From assembly GCA_963737015.1 (NCBI GenBank), contig CAVTQZ010000001.1:2542001-2606000 (forward strand): DNA of 64,000 bases, read 5' to 3'. Position numbers and translations under genes: made by a program. The DNA comes from CAVTQZ01 sp963737015 (lineage in GTDB: Bacteria; Actinomycetota; Acidimicrobiia; Acidimicrobiales; UBA8190). Shown here in pieces: positions 17,067 through 25,262 of the stretch. Each line of letters begins with the position of its first letter. Within the stretch, counting starts at the first letter, position 1. Below the pieces are notes generated by a model. It did no database searches and was not told where the DNA came from. It saw nothing but the letters and a program-made list of their open reading frames with translations.

Positions 17067-17372
17067 CTACTTCTTCTTGCTCTTGTCGACCTTGGCGAGA
17101 ACGTCGCGGCCGGAAAGGATGAGGAGGTCCTCTCCGTCCACAGTGATCTCGGTGCCGCCGTACTTGGAGTAGACGACGGTGTCTCCCTCCTTGACGTCGA
17201 GCGGTATCAGCTCGCCGGTGTTCTCCGCGCGCCGGCCGGGGCCTACGGCGAGAACCTCGCCCTGCTGCGGCTTCTCCTTGGCGGTGTCGGGGATGACCAG
17301 ACCCGACGCCGTGGTCTCCTCGGACTCACCGGGGCGGACGACGATGCGGTCCTCGAGGGGATGCAGTTTCAT
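17067..17372 (-). CDS. groS: 10-kDa co-chaperonin GroES
   Basis: A 101-residue co-chaperonin that caps GroEL. It starts MKLHPLEDRIVV and contains the mobile loop (EETTASGLVIPDTAKEKPQQG) and the roof region, ending DVLAKVDKSKKK. ATG at 17372 has GGAGG about 6 nt upstream (rev. comp. of cctcc at 17384). The frame is open upstream, but that part covers the CIRCE and is not conserved. It is the first gene of groES-groEL and lies only 52 nt after the tsaD stop. Confidence 0.96.
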   Translation of the reverse strand: MKLHPLEDRIVVRPGESEETTASGLVIPDTAKEKPQQGEVLAVGPGRRAENTGELIPLDVKEGDTVVYSKYGGTEITVDGEDLLILSGRDVLAKVDKSKKK

Positions 17373-17395
17373 TTCAGGTGCGCCTCCTGTGGGCG

Positions 17396-17422
17396 TTAGC
17401 ACTCGGACCTTGCGAGTGCTAA
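17396..17422. promoter_or_regulatory. CIRCE operator (HrcA binding site)
   Basis: TTAGCACTC (17396-17404), a 9-nt spacer, then GAGTGCTAA (17414-17422). This matches the CIRCE consensus exactly. It lies between the tsaD stop (17425) and groES (17372), within the presumed groESL transcription start region. The HrcA repressor gene is not in this window. Confidence 0.96.
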
Positions 17423-17424
17423 CT

Positions 17425-18516
17425 CTACCGGGAAGGCGGCGCACGGGCAACCGCGCAAGCCGCGCTGGGCGTCCCGGGCCTCAGGCGACCAGCGGGATCG
17501 CGAGATTCGGCTGGGCGGGCGTGTCGAGCGGGCTCGGTCCGTTCTCGCTCCAGCTGCCACAGCCCCGCCGCCGCGATCATCGCCGCGTTGTCGGTGCACA
17601 TCGCCCGGCTCGGGAGGAAGGCCGCCAGACCCGATTCCTCGCAGGCGCGGGTGAGCGCCTCCCGGAGGGGGCCGTTGGCGGCGACCCCGCCCGCCAGGCA
17701 GACCCCGCCCGCAGCCGCTTCGCGCGCCGCCCTCATCGCCTTGGTCACGAGCACGTCAACCACTGCCTGCTGAAACGAAGCGGCCACATCGGCGTTCGAC
17801 GCTTCGGGACGCCCGCGCACGGCGTGGACCACAGCGGTCTTGAGCCCGCTGAAGGACAGCGAGAGGCCCTCTGCGAGCATCGCACGCGGAAAATCGAAGG
17901 CCTCGTGGTCGCCGGCGGCCGCTTCCGTTTCGATGGCGGGACCACCGGGGTAACCGAGACCGAGAAACCTCGCGACCTTGTCGAAAGCCTCACCGGCGGC
18001 GTCGTCGACGGTCTGCCCGAGAAGGCGGTAACGGCCCGGCGCCTCCATGGAGACGAGCATCGTGTGGCCTCCCGAGACGAGCAGGACCACGAGGGGCCAA
18101 GGGGGGTCCGGGTGGTCCAACAGTGCCGCAAAGAGGTGGCCTTCCAGGTGGTTGACGCCCACGAACGGCACCCGCCATGCGAGGGCCAGCGCCTTCGCCT
18201 CGCTCACACCGACGAGGAGCGAACCGATGAGCCCAGGGCCGATCGTCGCGCAGACCACGTCCACGGGGGCGTGCCCGGCCGAAACGCCTTCTGTTCCGAC
18301 TCCCGCATCCTCGAGCGCACGCCTTATCACGGGGGTGAGCAATTCGATGTGCGCTCGGCTCGCCAGCTCCGGAACCACCCCGCCGAAAGCGGCGTGCACC
18401 TCGGCTTGGCCCGCCACGATCGAGGACAGGATCCTCGAGTCGCGCGAGACGACAGCCGCCGCCGTCTCGTCGCAGGACGTCTCGATGCCGAGCGCGTTGA
18501 ACGGCGGGGCGCCCAT
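17425..18516 (-). CDS. tsaD: tRNA N6-adenosine threonylcarbamoyltransferase
   Basis: A 363-residue ASKHA-fold enzyme that transfers threonylcarbamoyl to A37 of ANN-decoding tRNAs (t6A). The metal ligands H123 and H127 are in NHLEGH. GIETSCDETAAAV at the N-terminus, LLVSGGHT and the AGGVAANGPLR segment are all present. ATG at 18516 overlaps the rimI stop by 1 nt (TGATG). The C-terminal 30 residues are Arg/Pro-rich and end 3 nt before CIRCE. The neighbours tsaB, tsaE and rimI complete the t6A cluster. Confidence 0.95.
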   Translation of the reverse strand: MGAPPFNALGIETSCDETAAAVVSRDSRILSSIVAGQAEVHAAFGGVVPELASRAHIELLTPVIRRALEDAGVGTEGVSAGHAPVDVVCATIGPGLIGSLLVGVSEAKALALAWRVPFVGVNHLEGHLFAALLDHPDPPWPLVVLLVSGGHTMLVSMEAPGRYRLLGQTVDDAAGEAFDKVARFLGLGYPGGPAIETEAAAGDHEAFDFPRAMLAEGLSLSFSGLKTAVVHAVRGRPEASNADVAASFQQAVVDVLVTKAMRAAREAAAGGVCLAGGVAANGPLREALTRACEESGLAAFLPSRAMCTDNAAMIAAAGLWQLERERTEPARHARPAESRDPAGRLRPGTPSAACAVARAPPSR

Positions 18517-19118
18517 CAGCTTCTGTCGCGCACAGAGGAGCGCAACCTGGCCTCGATCCCCGCCAGTCGCTCCGCGTACGGATGGGTCGCTATGTCGCGC
18601 GCCCACATGACAATGGCGTCCTCGCCGGTCTCGGCGTAGTAGTTCTTGCGCACCCCGACCGGGGCGAACCCGAACCGCCTGTAGAGGACCTGCGCCGGGG
18701 CGTTTCCCACCCTCACCTCGAGCGTCAGGTGATGCACTCCGAGGTCCGGTGCAGAGCGCGCCAGGTCGAGGAGCATCGACGTGCCGATCCCCCTCTGGTG
18801 CCACCGTGGGTCGATCGTGAGCGTCGTCACATGGCCCTCGTCGCCGACGACCATCAAGCCGCTGTAGCCGACCACCATGGGTCCGATGAGCGCGACGGTG
18901 TAGCGACGCGAAGCCCGTTGGGAGATCTCCGAGAGGAACAGGGCCGGGCTCCACGGTCGCGGGTAGACGACCTCCTCGATCCTCACGACAGAGCGGAGAT
19001 GACGGCGGCGAAGGGGAACGATGCGAACGGCATCGAGAACCTCGCCCGGATCGTTATCTGCGCGCGCGGAACCATCGGAACCCTGCGGCGGGATCGGACC
19101 GAAGGCTTCCTCGGGCAT
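18516..19118 (-). CDS. rimI: GNAT N-acetyltransferase, RimI-like
   Basis: A protein of about 200 residues. The GNAT core begins at RIVPLRRRHL (about residue 32), with VYPRPWSPALF typical of RimI and the acetyl-CoA loop RWHQRGIGTSML near residue 125. RimI acetylates the N-terminus of ribosomal protein S18 in E. coli; actinobacterial homologues may act on other N-termini. I chose ATG at 19118, 2 nt after the tsaB stop, which leaves a 30-residue non-conserved leader. It sits between tsaB and tsaD, the usual actinobacterial order. Confidence 0.88.
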   Translation of the reverse strand: MPEEAFGPIPPQGSDGSARADNDPGEVLDAVRIVPLRRRHLRSVVRIEEVVYPRPWSPALFLSEISQRASRRYTVALIGPMVVGYSGLMVVGDEGHVTTLTIDPRWHQRGIGTSMLLDLARSAPDLGVHHLTLEVRVGNAPAQVLYRRFGFAPVGVRKNYYAETGEDAIVMWARDIATHPYAERLAGIEARLRSSVRDRS

Positions 19119-19120
19119 GC

Positions 19121-19958
19121 TCAACCTGCCCTGCCACCCGACACGTGCCTCGCCTCGGCCATGTCGGTTCCGTGAGCGTCGAGCAAAGGCGCACCCACCT
19201 CCGGCGCACCCGAGGGGCGCGGGGGCAGGCGCTGCTCCCAGTTGATCCGGACGTCGGCTTCGCGCAGATAAGAAGGCCTCACTTCTGAAGCAGCGACCCC
19301 CGCCCCCGACGACAGACGCGACGCGCCGAGGCGCGCGAGAACCCCCACCGGCGGCCATGCCAGGTCGGAAGAGGCCACCCGTCCCGGGAGCACGTCGCGG
19401 TATCGAAGGGCACCGTCGCCCACGAGGACCAGAGGTTGACCCTTCTCTTCCAGGTCCTCGAGCCTGAGGGCCAGCTCCCGCGGCGTGGTCAGGTTGTCCG
19501 GCTCCACCTGCCTGAGCGCGTGGGTGCCATCGCCTCCCTCACCCTTTCCGTTTGTCTCCTCGGTCGAGAACCTCGCCGAGAACACCTCTTTGCGACGGGC
19601 GTCCACGACGGGGACCACCGACAGCCCGTCTTTCACCCCCGCCCCCGCCACGGCGTGTGCGAGGACCTCGAGACTGGTCGCCACCGCAATCGGCAGGCCG
19701 AGCGCGAAGCCGAGGGCCTTCGCCGTGGAGATCCCCACCCGCAAGCCGGTGAAGAGCCCCGGCCCGATGTCGATGCAGATCCCGTCGAGGTCCTCGAGCG
19801 AGACCGCGGCACGCTGACACAGAAACGAGATCGCCGGCGCGATCGTCTCCCGCGTGGCGCCGGCCGCGCGAGAGCGTCGCCGTCGCGACGACTCCTCCCT
19901 CGTCCGCCAGGGCAACCCCCGCGAGCTCCGTGGCCGACTCCACTGCTAGGACCAGCAC
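19121..19958 (-). CDS. tsaB: tRNA t6A protein TsaB, frameshifted as sequenced
   Basis: TsaB is the ASKHA-fold partner of TsaD. The N-terminus is clear from GTG 19958 (VLVLAVESATELAGVALA, then SRGRRHA). The rest (ETIAPAISFLCQ, IDIGPGLFTGLRVGISTAKALG) is in another frame. Removing one base from the CCC run at 19849-19851 restores a continuous 278-residue protein of normal length. As written the gene is broken. Since TsaB is usually essential and tsaD, tsaE and rimI are intact, an indel error is the likeliest cause. It starts 5 nt after the tsaE stop. Confidence 0.85.
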
Positions 19959-19963
19959 GACCT

Positions 19964-20563
19964 CTACTCTTGCCGATGGCCGTCCGATGTCCGACCGCCG
20001 GGAGAATCCGCGGGCGTCTCCAGCCATGCAGCGATCGCCGCGGTGACCTCGTGGCGCCGAGGAGCCCAAGCGCCGCAGAGCTCGAAGGTGAGGATCCGGA
20101 CGCCGGGCGCCTCGCCCTCGCCGGCGTGGGAGATGCTCACGGCCAGAGCCCCCTCTCCGAGGACAGGCGCCCCCACGTCTCCCCATTCGACGACCGCCAC
20201 GGAGGATTCCTCGAGCAGCTCGTCGATGGCGAGATCGACGACCTCGCGCAGGTGCTCGAGCCTGAAAAGGTCGGCGTGGAGGAGGGTCCCTATGGCGGTC
20301 GGGAGCTGTTCACCCCTCGTGCCCGACGAGCACGTGTAGGAGCGCAGGAGCGTGAAGGTCGGGCTGGTGACGAGCTCGGCAACCCCGAGCGCTTTCGCCA
20401 GGCCCTGGGTGAACGTGGTCTTACCAGCGCCGAGGTCACCCGAGAGCAAAACGACGTCGCCCGGGCGGAGGGCAGCCGAGAAGGCGCCCGCGAGGGCTGC
20501 GGTCTCGGCTGACGAGCCGGTGCGCGCGCTCACGACAGCTCCGCCGATGTCGTCGTGGGCCAC
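19964..20563 (-). CDS. tsaE: tRNA t6A ATPase TsaE
   Basis: A 199-residue P-loop ATPase that activates the TsaB-TsaD complex in t6A synthesis. Walker A GDLGAGKTT is at residues 42-50, and the typical TSPTFTLLRSY and HADLFRL segments follow. It is longer than minimal TsaE (about 150) because of an insertion (CSSGTRGEQLPTAIG) and a charged C-terminus. The start is GTG at 20563, 7 nt after the udg stop. It is the first of the four-gene tsaE-tsaB-rimI-tsaD block. Confidence 0.93.
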   Translation of the reverse strand: MAHDDIGGAVVSARTGSSAETAALAGAFSAALRPGDVVLLSGDLGAGKTTFTQGLAKALGVAELVTSPTFTLLRSYTCSSGTRGEQLPTAIGTLLHADLFRLEHLREVVDLAIDELLEESSVAVVEWGDVGAPVLGEGALAVSISHAGEGEAPGVRILTFELCGAWAPRRHEVTAAIAAWLETPADSPGGRTSDGHRQE

Positions 20564-20570
20564 AGCCGAT

Positions 20571-21140
20571 TCAGTTCAGGTCTGCGCCCGCCAGCAACCG
20601 CTTCGCCCGGATGAGGTCCGCACGCATGGCGGCGACCGTCTCGCCGCCTCCGCGCAGCGCCGCGGAGGGATGGTACGTGGGAACCAGGTGTCCTCCCCTG
20701 AAGGGATACGAACGACCTCGCAGCTTCGTGATGCCCTCCGTGGTCTCGAGTAGCCGCCGGGTGGCGAAGTTCCCGAGCGTCACCACTACCCGTGGGTCGA
20801 TGAGGTCGAGCTGCGCTTCGAGGAAGTGTGAGCAGGCTTCGATCTCGTCCGGCAGCGGGTCGCGGTTTCCCGGTGGACGGCACTTTTGGAGGTTCGCGAT
20901 GTAGCAGTGCTCCCGCGTGATGCCGAGCTCCTGACGCATGAGACGGTCGAGGAGAGCGCCCGATCGCCCGACGAAAGGAAGGCCCTGACGGTCCTCTTCG
21001 GCACCGGGTGCCTCTCCTATGAACATGAGCTTCGAAGAGGGGTTGCCCATCCCGAAGACCACGTTCGTGCGTCCCTCGCACAACCGGCAGCGCGTGCAGG
21101 CCGCGGCCTGGGCCGCGAGATCGTCGAGCGTGGACGTCAT
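20571..21140 (-). CDS. udg: Uracil-DNA glycosylase, family 4 (Fe-S)
   Basis: A 189-residue base-excision repair enzyme that removes uracil from DNA. Family-4 features are present: cysteines C15/C18/C21 near the N-terminus plus the later Cys of NLQKCRPPGNR and EACSHF as cluster ligands, the motif IGEAPGAEEDRQG, and the C-terminal TYHPSAALR. ATG at 21140 overlaps the hydrolase stop by 4 nt. Upstream in-frame sequence is non-coding. Thermophile-type UDGs of this family are common in Actinobacteria. Confidence 0.93.
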   Translation of the reverse strand: MTSTLDDLAAQAAACTRCRLCEGRTNVVFGMGNPSSKLMFIGEAPGAEEDRQGLPFVGRSGALLDRLMRQELGITREHCYIANLQKCRPPGNRDPLPDEIEACSHFLEAQLDLIDPRVVVTLGNFATRRLLETTEGITKLRGRSYPFRGGHLVPTYHPSAALRGGGETVAAMRADLIRAKRLLAGADLN

Positions 21141-22216
21141 CTGCTGGCGGTCTTGGCTGCGAACTCCTGCAGAAGATGGGAGAACTCGTGAGGCCGCTCG
21201 ATCATCGGCATGTGACCGCACCTGGGAAGCTCGACCAGCTCAGAACGCGCCAGAGTGTTCGCCATCCGGCGTGCCAGTCGGGGCGGGGTCAGGTGATCGT
21301 GTGAGCCCACCACCACGAGAGCGGGACAATCGATGTGCCCGAGCGACGACGACAGGTCGAAGACAGCGAGCGACGGCAGAAGACCGGTCAACGTACGCGC
21401 CGAGGTCGACATGTGGAGCGATTCGACGAATCTCACCTGCGCCGGAGTTGCGTCGGCCCCGAACCCGACTCGGCTGATCCAGTAGCGCGCGTCCTCCGAG
21501 GGCGCGGCAACCGAACCGACCCGTTGTGCGAGAAGCAGCGAACGTGCCGAGATCGGAGCTGCGAGTCGCGCCGCCTCCGCCCATCCGGGAGCGCCGAAGA
21601 ACGGCCCCGCCCCGGTGGAGACGAGCACCAGCGCGCTCACGCGTCCATCGAACAGATCCGGACGATCCCGGGCGACCTGGAGTGCCACCATCCCGCCCAT
21701 CGAATGGCCCACGAGGAGGGACTCGGAGAGCTCGAGCTGCTCGAGCACACCTGCGATGTCCGAAGCGAGCCGCTGTATCGCCGGAGCACCGGCTCCCGCT
21801 CGTGCCGTGGCCGCCACCTCGGCGAGTGGCGGAGTGGTGCGGTGGGTTCTCTCGGCGTGCCATGCGAAGCCGTCGTGCCCGGGCTCAGACCGTCCGTGAC
21901 CACGCAGGTCTACGGCGATGACCCGGTGGTGCTCGGAAAGGTCCCGGAACTGCGCCGCCCATATAGAGGAGTCGAGCATGAAACCGTGCACCAGCACTAT
22001 GGCGGGACCGCTCCCTCGTTCTGCGACGTGGATGCGCGCCCCGTCGTCGACCTCCACGAAACGGTGGACGAGGTCAGCCGGTGGATTCAGCCCCTCCGCC
22101 TCGATCTGCGCGTCGGTGGCCGTCGCGCTGCTCGCACGCCGGTGCTGCATGACCCAGATCGCTGCTCCGGCTCCGGCGAGCCCGAGCGCGCCGATGCCCG
22201 TCAATGCGCGTCTCAT
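21137..22216 (-). CDS. Alpha/beta hydrolase with N-terminal membrane anchor
   Basis: A 359-residue protein. Residues 4-24 (ALTGIGALGLAGAGAAIWVM) form one transmembrane segment or uncleaved anchor, then an alpha/beta-hydrolase fold. The oxyanion region is LVHGFMLDSS, the nucleophile elbow GHSMGG, the acid in GSHDHLTPP, and the His in CGHMPMIE. ATG at 22216 overlaps the alr stop by 4 nt. This hydrolase between alr and the tsa genes is a recurrent actinobacterial neighbour, but its substrate is unknown. Haloperoxidase-like or esterase activity is possible. Confidence 0.85.
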   Translation of the reverse strand: MRRALTGIGALGLAGAGAAIWVMQHRRASSATATDAQIEAEGLNPPADLVHRFVEVDDGARIHVAERGSGPAIVLVHGFMLDSSIWAAQFRDLSEHHRVIAVDLRGHGRSEPGHDGFAWHAERTHRTTPPLAEVAATARAGAGAPAIQRLASDIAGVLEQLELSESLLVGHSMGGMVALQVARDRPDLFDGRVSALVLVSTGAGPFFGAPGWAEAARLAAPISARSLLLAQRVGSVAAPSEDARYWISRVGFGADATPAQVRFVESLHMSTSARTLTGLLPSLAVFDLSSSLGHIDCPALVVVGSHDHLTPPRLARRMANTLARSELVELPRCGHMPMIERPHEFSHLLQEFAAKTASR

Positions 22217-23475
22217 CTCTTCGCCCCACCCTTTTCCGGCCCGGAATCGGTATAGACGCGTCTCACCCTCGGCCCGATGCGCGCCAGCACCTCGTAACTG
22301 ATGGTGCCGAGAGAATCGGCCCAGTCCCAAGCCGTGATCCGCTCATCCCCCTGCTCCCCGATGAGGACTACGTCGTCCCCGACCGCCACGGTCGAATCCG
22401 GTCCGCAGTCGACGACGATCTGATCCATGGTCACCGCTCCGGCGAGTGCAACCCGGCGCCCGCCGATCAGCACGGTACCTCCTTCGTCGAAATAGCGCCT
22501 CGGGACTCCGTCCGCGTAGCCGATCGGGACCGTCGCCACTTCCGAGGTCGACGCCAGGGCTCTGAGACGACCATAGGAGGGCCTCTCGCCCCCCTGCAGT
22601 GTCCTCACGTGGGAGACCTCCGAGCGAAGCGTCATCACAGGCCGCAGCTCCCGCACCGAATCGGCAGGCTCGCCGTGATCGGGGTCACCTCCGGCTCCTG
22701 ACAACGCTTCTTCGAGCACGGGTGCCAACGCCGGAGACGGGAGTGAGCCGTAGAGGGCGATGCCGCAACGAACGAGGTCGAACCTCGACTCGGGGAAGCA
22801 GATGGCCGCAGCCGAGTTCGCCGCGTGCGCCATCGGAGCACGCGAGCCGTGTGATTCGAGCTCTCGTCGCGACTGCGCGAAGCGCTCCAACTGGGTCAGC
22901 GTGTACTTCCGGTCCTCCTTCTTCATGCTCTCCGCCACAGCGAGGTGCGTCCACAGTGCCGCGAACCGAAGGTGGTCCGAGCTCTCGACTGAAGAGACGA
23001 CCGAGGCCAGCTCCGAGGGGTCCGCCCCGACACGGTGCATGCCGGTGTCGACCTTTACGTGCACGTCCAAGCTCCCCGCCGCCGCGGCGGCCGCCAGCTC
23101 GGCGGCGACGACACCTCGAGCGCTGTAGAGCGTGGGTGTGAGGGACCTGCCGACGAGCTCTTCCATCTCCCTCGGATCGGGCTCGGAGAGCACGAGGACC
23201 GGCGCCTCGATGCCGTGGTCACGGAGCTGGACACCCTCCTCGACGGTGGCGACCGCAAGCCAAGCTGCGCCTGCCGCGATCGCCGCCCCGGCGACCTTCG
23301 GTGCCCCGTGGCCGTAGGCGTCCGCCTTGACCACGGCGCAGACCGAGGCCGGGGATGCCAGGCGCCGGAGAAGCGCGACGTTGTGTCTGAGAGCGGCGAG
23401 GTCTATCTCCGCCAATGCGCGGCCGGTCGCGCGCGCAGCTCCGGGAACGAGAGATGTGGGGGCGCGGTCCGTCAC
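22213..23475 (-). CDS. alr: Alanine racemase
   Basis: A 420-residue PLP enzyme that makes D-alanine for peptidoglycan. The PLP lysine is K50 in VVKADAYGHG, and the second catalytic base is Tyr320 in PIGYADGVPRR. VDTGMHRVG lines the active site. The protein is about 40 residues longer than usual because of an insertion around residues 255-275 (SGAGGDPDHGEPAD). The start GTG at 23475 overlaps the nnrD stop by 4 nt. Its position in the glmM-glmS operon links it to wall precursor supply. Confidence 0.95.
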   Translation of the reverse strand: MTDRAPTSLVPGAARATGRALAEIDLAALRHNVALLRRLASPASVCAVVKADAYGHGAPKVAGAAIAAGAAWLAVATVEEGVQLRDHGIEAPVLVLSEPDPREMEELVGRSLTPTLYSARGVVAAELAAAAAAGSLDVHVKVDTGMHRVGADPSELASVVSSVESSDHLRFAALWTHLAVAESMKKEDRKYTLTQLERFAQSRRELESHGSRAPMAHAANSAAAICFPESRFDLVRCGIALYGSLPSPALAPVLEEALSGAGGDPDHGEPADSVRELRPVMTLRSEVSHVRTLQGGERPSYGRLRALASTSEVATVPIGYADGVPRRYFDEGGTVLIGGRRVALAGAVTMDQIVVDCGPDSTVAVGDDVVLIGEQGDERITAWDWADSLGTISYEVLARIGPRVRRVYTDSGPEKGGAKR

Positions 23476-24863
23476 CTGGGGAGATCCGAGAGCCAGCGAG
23501 CTACGAGCTCGGCGAGGTCGCCCGCCACGAGACCCTCGGTCGGACCGAGGTGAGCGGCGCTCGCGTGGACGTGAGCGCCGAGCGCAGCCGCGTCGACAGG
23601 ATCGAGCCCGCGTGCGAGAAAAGCACCGATGACCCCGGAGAGCACGTCGCCCGTCCCTGCCGTGGCGAGCCGCGGGGAACCGGCCGTGGCGAGAAGCACC
23701 GATCCGTCCGGTCCGGCGACGACGGTCGTGGGGCCCTTCAAGAGGACGACCGCCCCGGTGGACCCCGCCAACTCCCGTACGTCGGAGATCCTGTCGGGCG
23801 CGGGGGGCGAACCCTTCATCCGCTCGTACTCACCGTCGTGGGGCGTGAGCACCGGCGGAGGAGCCCCGTGGGTTTTTCGCTCGCGCACGATCTGCGCGAC
23901 TTGAGCGGCAGACCCGAGCGCGAAGAGGCCGTCGGCGTCGACGACGACCGGCAACGTCGCTCGGGCGACGAGCTCGCGGACCTGCTCGATCGTGTCCTTC
24001 TCACGACCGAGCCCCGGTCCGACGACCATCGCGTGGCACCGCCTCGCCATGGTGAGAGCGTCTTCTACCCAACCCTCCGAAGAAAGGTTCGATCCCACGG
24101 CCTCAGTCACACCGAGCGCTGCAGGGTCTTCCCCCGGCACGCCGAGACGCACCATTCCCGAGCCTGCGCGGTATGCGGCTCGAGCGCACAACTCGGCGGC
24201 ACCCGTCATGCCCGGGGAACCGGCGACTACGCAGATCGCGCTCTGCCACTTGTAGGCGCCGCGCTCGCGGGGCGCCAGCAGGCGGACCACGTCTTCGTCC
24301 TCTACGACCCAGATGCGGGCGCGACCCGCGTCGAGGCCGATGTCGGCCACCTCGACGCTGCCGGCGAGAAGAGGACCGTCGCCCTGGAGCAGCCCGGGCT
24401 TGAGCGCTGCGAAGGTGACCGTGAGGTCGGCACGAAGCGGCCCGCCCGAGGCTTCACCGGTGTCGCCGTTCACCCCGGAGGGGATGTCCGCCGCCACGAC
24501 CGGGACCCCCGATGGCACCGCCGGCGAGTTGTAGGAGCCCCGGAAACCCGTGCCGTAGGCGGCGTCTATCACCAGGTCGAGCTTGTCCTGCGTCCCCAGG
24601 CGTTCAGGGGCCTCCGACGCGGGGATGACCTTGACACCCGCACCCCGGCGGCGCAGCCGGTCGGCTGCGACCCTTCCGTCGGCGCCGTTGTTCCCCTTGC
24701 CTGCGACAACCACGATCCGCCTTCCGTACCCGCCGCCCAGAATGCGCAGGCACCAGGTGGCGAGCGCAGTTCCGGCGCGCTCTACGAGGGTGCTCTCGTC
24801 GACGAAGCTCCGCGCCTCGGCGTCGATGGCTTGCATCTCTTTCACGGTCACCACGGGCCTCAT
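23472..24863 (-). CDS. nnr: Bifunctional NAD(P)HX epimerase/dehydratase
   Basis: A 463-residue repair enzyme for hydrated NAD(P)H. The N-terminal NnrE (YjeF-N) domain runs from VTVKEMQAIDAEA to about residue 210, with VVAGKGNNGADG. The C-terminal NnrD (ribokinase-like) domain includes LTPHDGEYERM, LLKGPTTVVAGPDG and the ATP-site TAGTGDVLSGVIGA. Fusion order and length match bacterial Nnr. ATG at 24863 overlaps the acpS stop by 4 nt, and the stop overlaps alr. Confidence 0.95.
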   Translation of the reverse strand: MRPVVTVKEMQAIDAEARSFVDESTLVERAGTALATWCLRILGGGYGRRIVVVAGKGNNGADGRVAADRLRRRGAGVKVIPASEAPERLGTQDKLDLVIDAAYGTGFRGSYNSPAVPSGVPVVAADIPSGVNGDTGEASGGPLRADLTVTFAALKPGLLQGDGPLLAGSVEVADIGLDAGRARIWVVEDEDVVRLLAPRERGAYKWQSAICVVAGSPGMTGAAELCARAAYRAGSGMVRLGVPGEDPAALGVTEAVGSNLSSEGWVEDALTMARRCHAMVVGPGLGREKDTIEQVRELVARATLPVVVDADGLFALGSAAQVAQIVRERKTHGAPPPVLTPHDGEYERMKGSPPAPDRISDVRELAGSTGAVVLLKGPTTVVAGPDGSVLLATAGSPRLATAGTGDVLSGVIGAFLARGLDPVDAAALGAHVHASAAHLGPTEGLVAGDLAELVARWLSDLPR

Positions 24864-25234
24864 GGTGCCGACACCGCCACCACGCTCGCGGCTGCCACGA
24901 GATCCGAATGTGTCATCGACAAGTGCCAGACGTCGGCACCCTTGCTTCGGGCGAGGGCAGCCGCCCGGCCGTAAAGCGATATGCGTGGCGCTCCACTGCT
25001 CGCCCGGCGTACCTCGACCTCACGGAAACCGAAAGCTCCTATGCCTACATCGAGCGCCTTCATCACCGCTTCTTTGGCAGCGAAGCGAGCCGCCAGGTGT
25101 GGGACCGCATCTTTCGCACGACCGGCGTCGGCGCGCTCGGAAGCGGTGAACACCCTTTCGGCGATGGCTGGCCTCCTGGAAAGGAGCAGTCGGAAACGGT
25201 CGAGGTCGACCACGTCCAGGCCGATCCCACTCAC
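24860..25234 (-). CDS. acpS: Holo-[acyl-carrier-protein] synthase
   Basis: A 124-residue enzyme that attaches 4'-phosphopantetheine to acyl carrier protein. The Mg-binding GIGLDVVDLDRF at the N-terminus and the FAAKEAVMKAL helix are diagnostic. The start is GTG at 25234, 28 nt after the glmS stop. The frame is open upstream but overlaps glmS and has no homology-like features. The stop overlaps the nnr start by 4 nt. Confidence 0.93.
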   Translation of the reverse strand: MSGIGLDVVDLDRFRLLLSRRPAIAERVFTASERADAGRAKDAVPHLAARFAAKEAVMKALDVGIGAFGFREVEVRRASSGAPRISLYGRAAALARSKGADVWHLSMTHSDLVAAASVVAVSAP

Positions 25235-25262
25235 CGTGCCGTGCGACCCCGCGACGTCGCTC

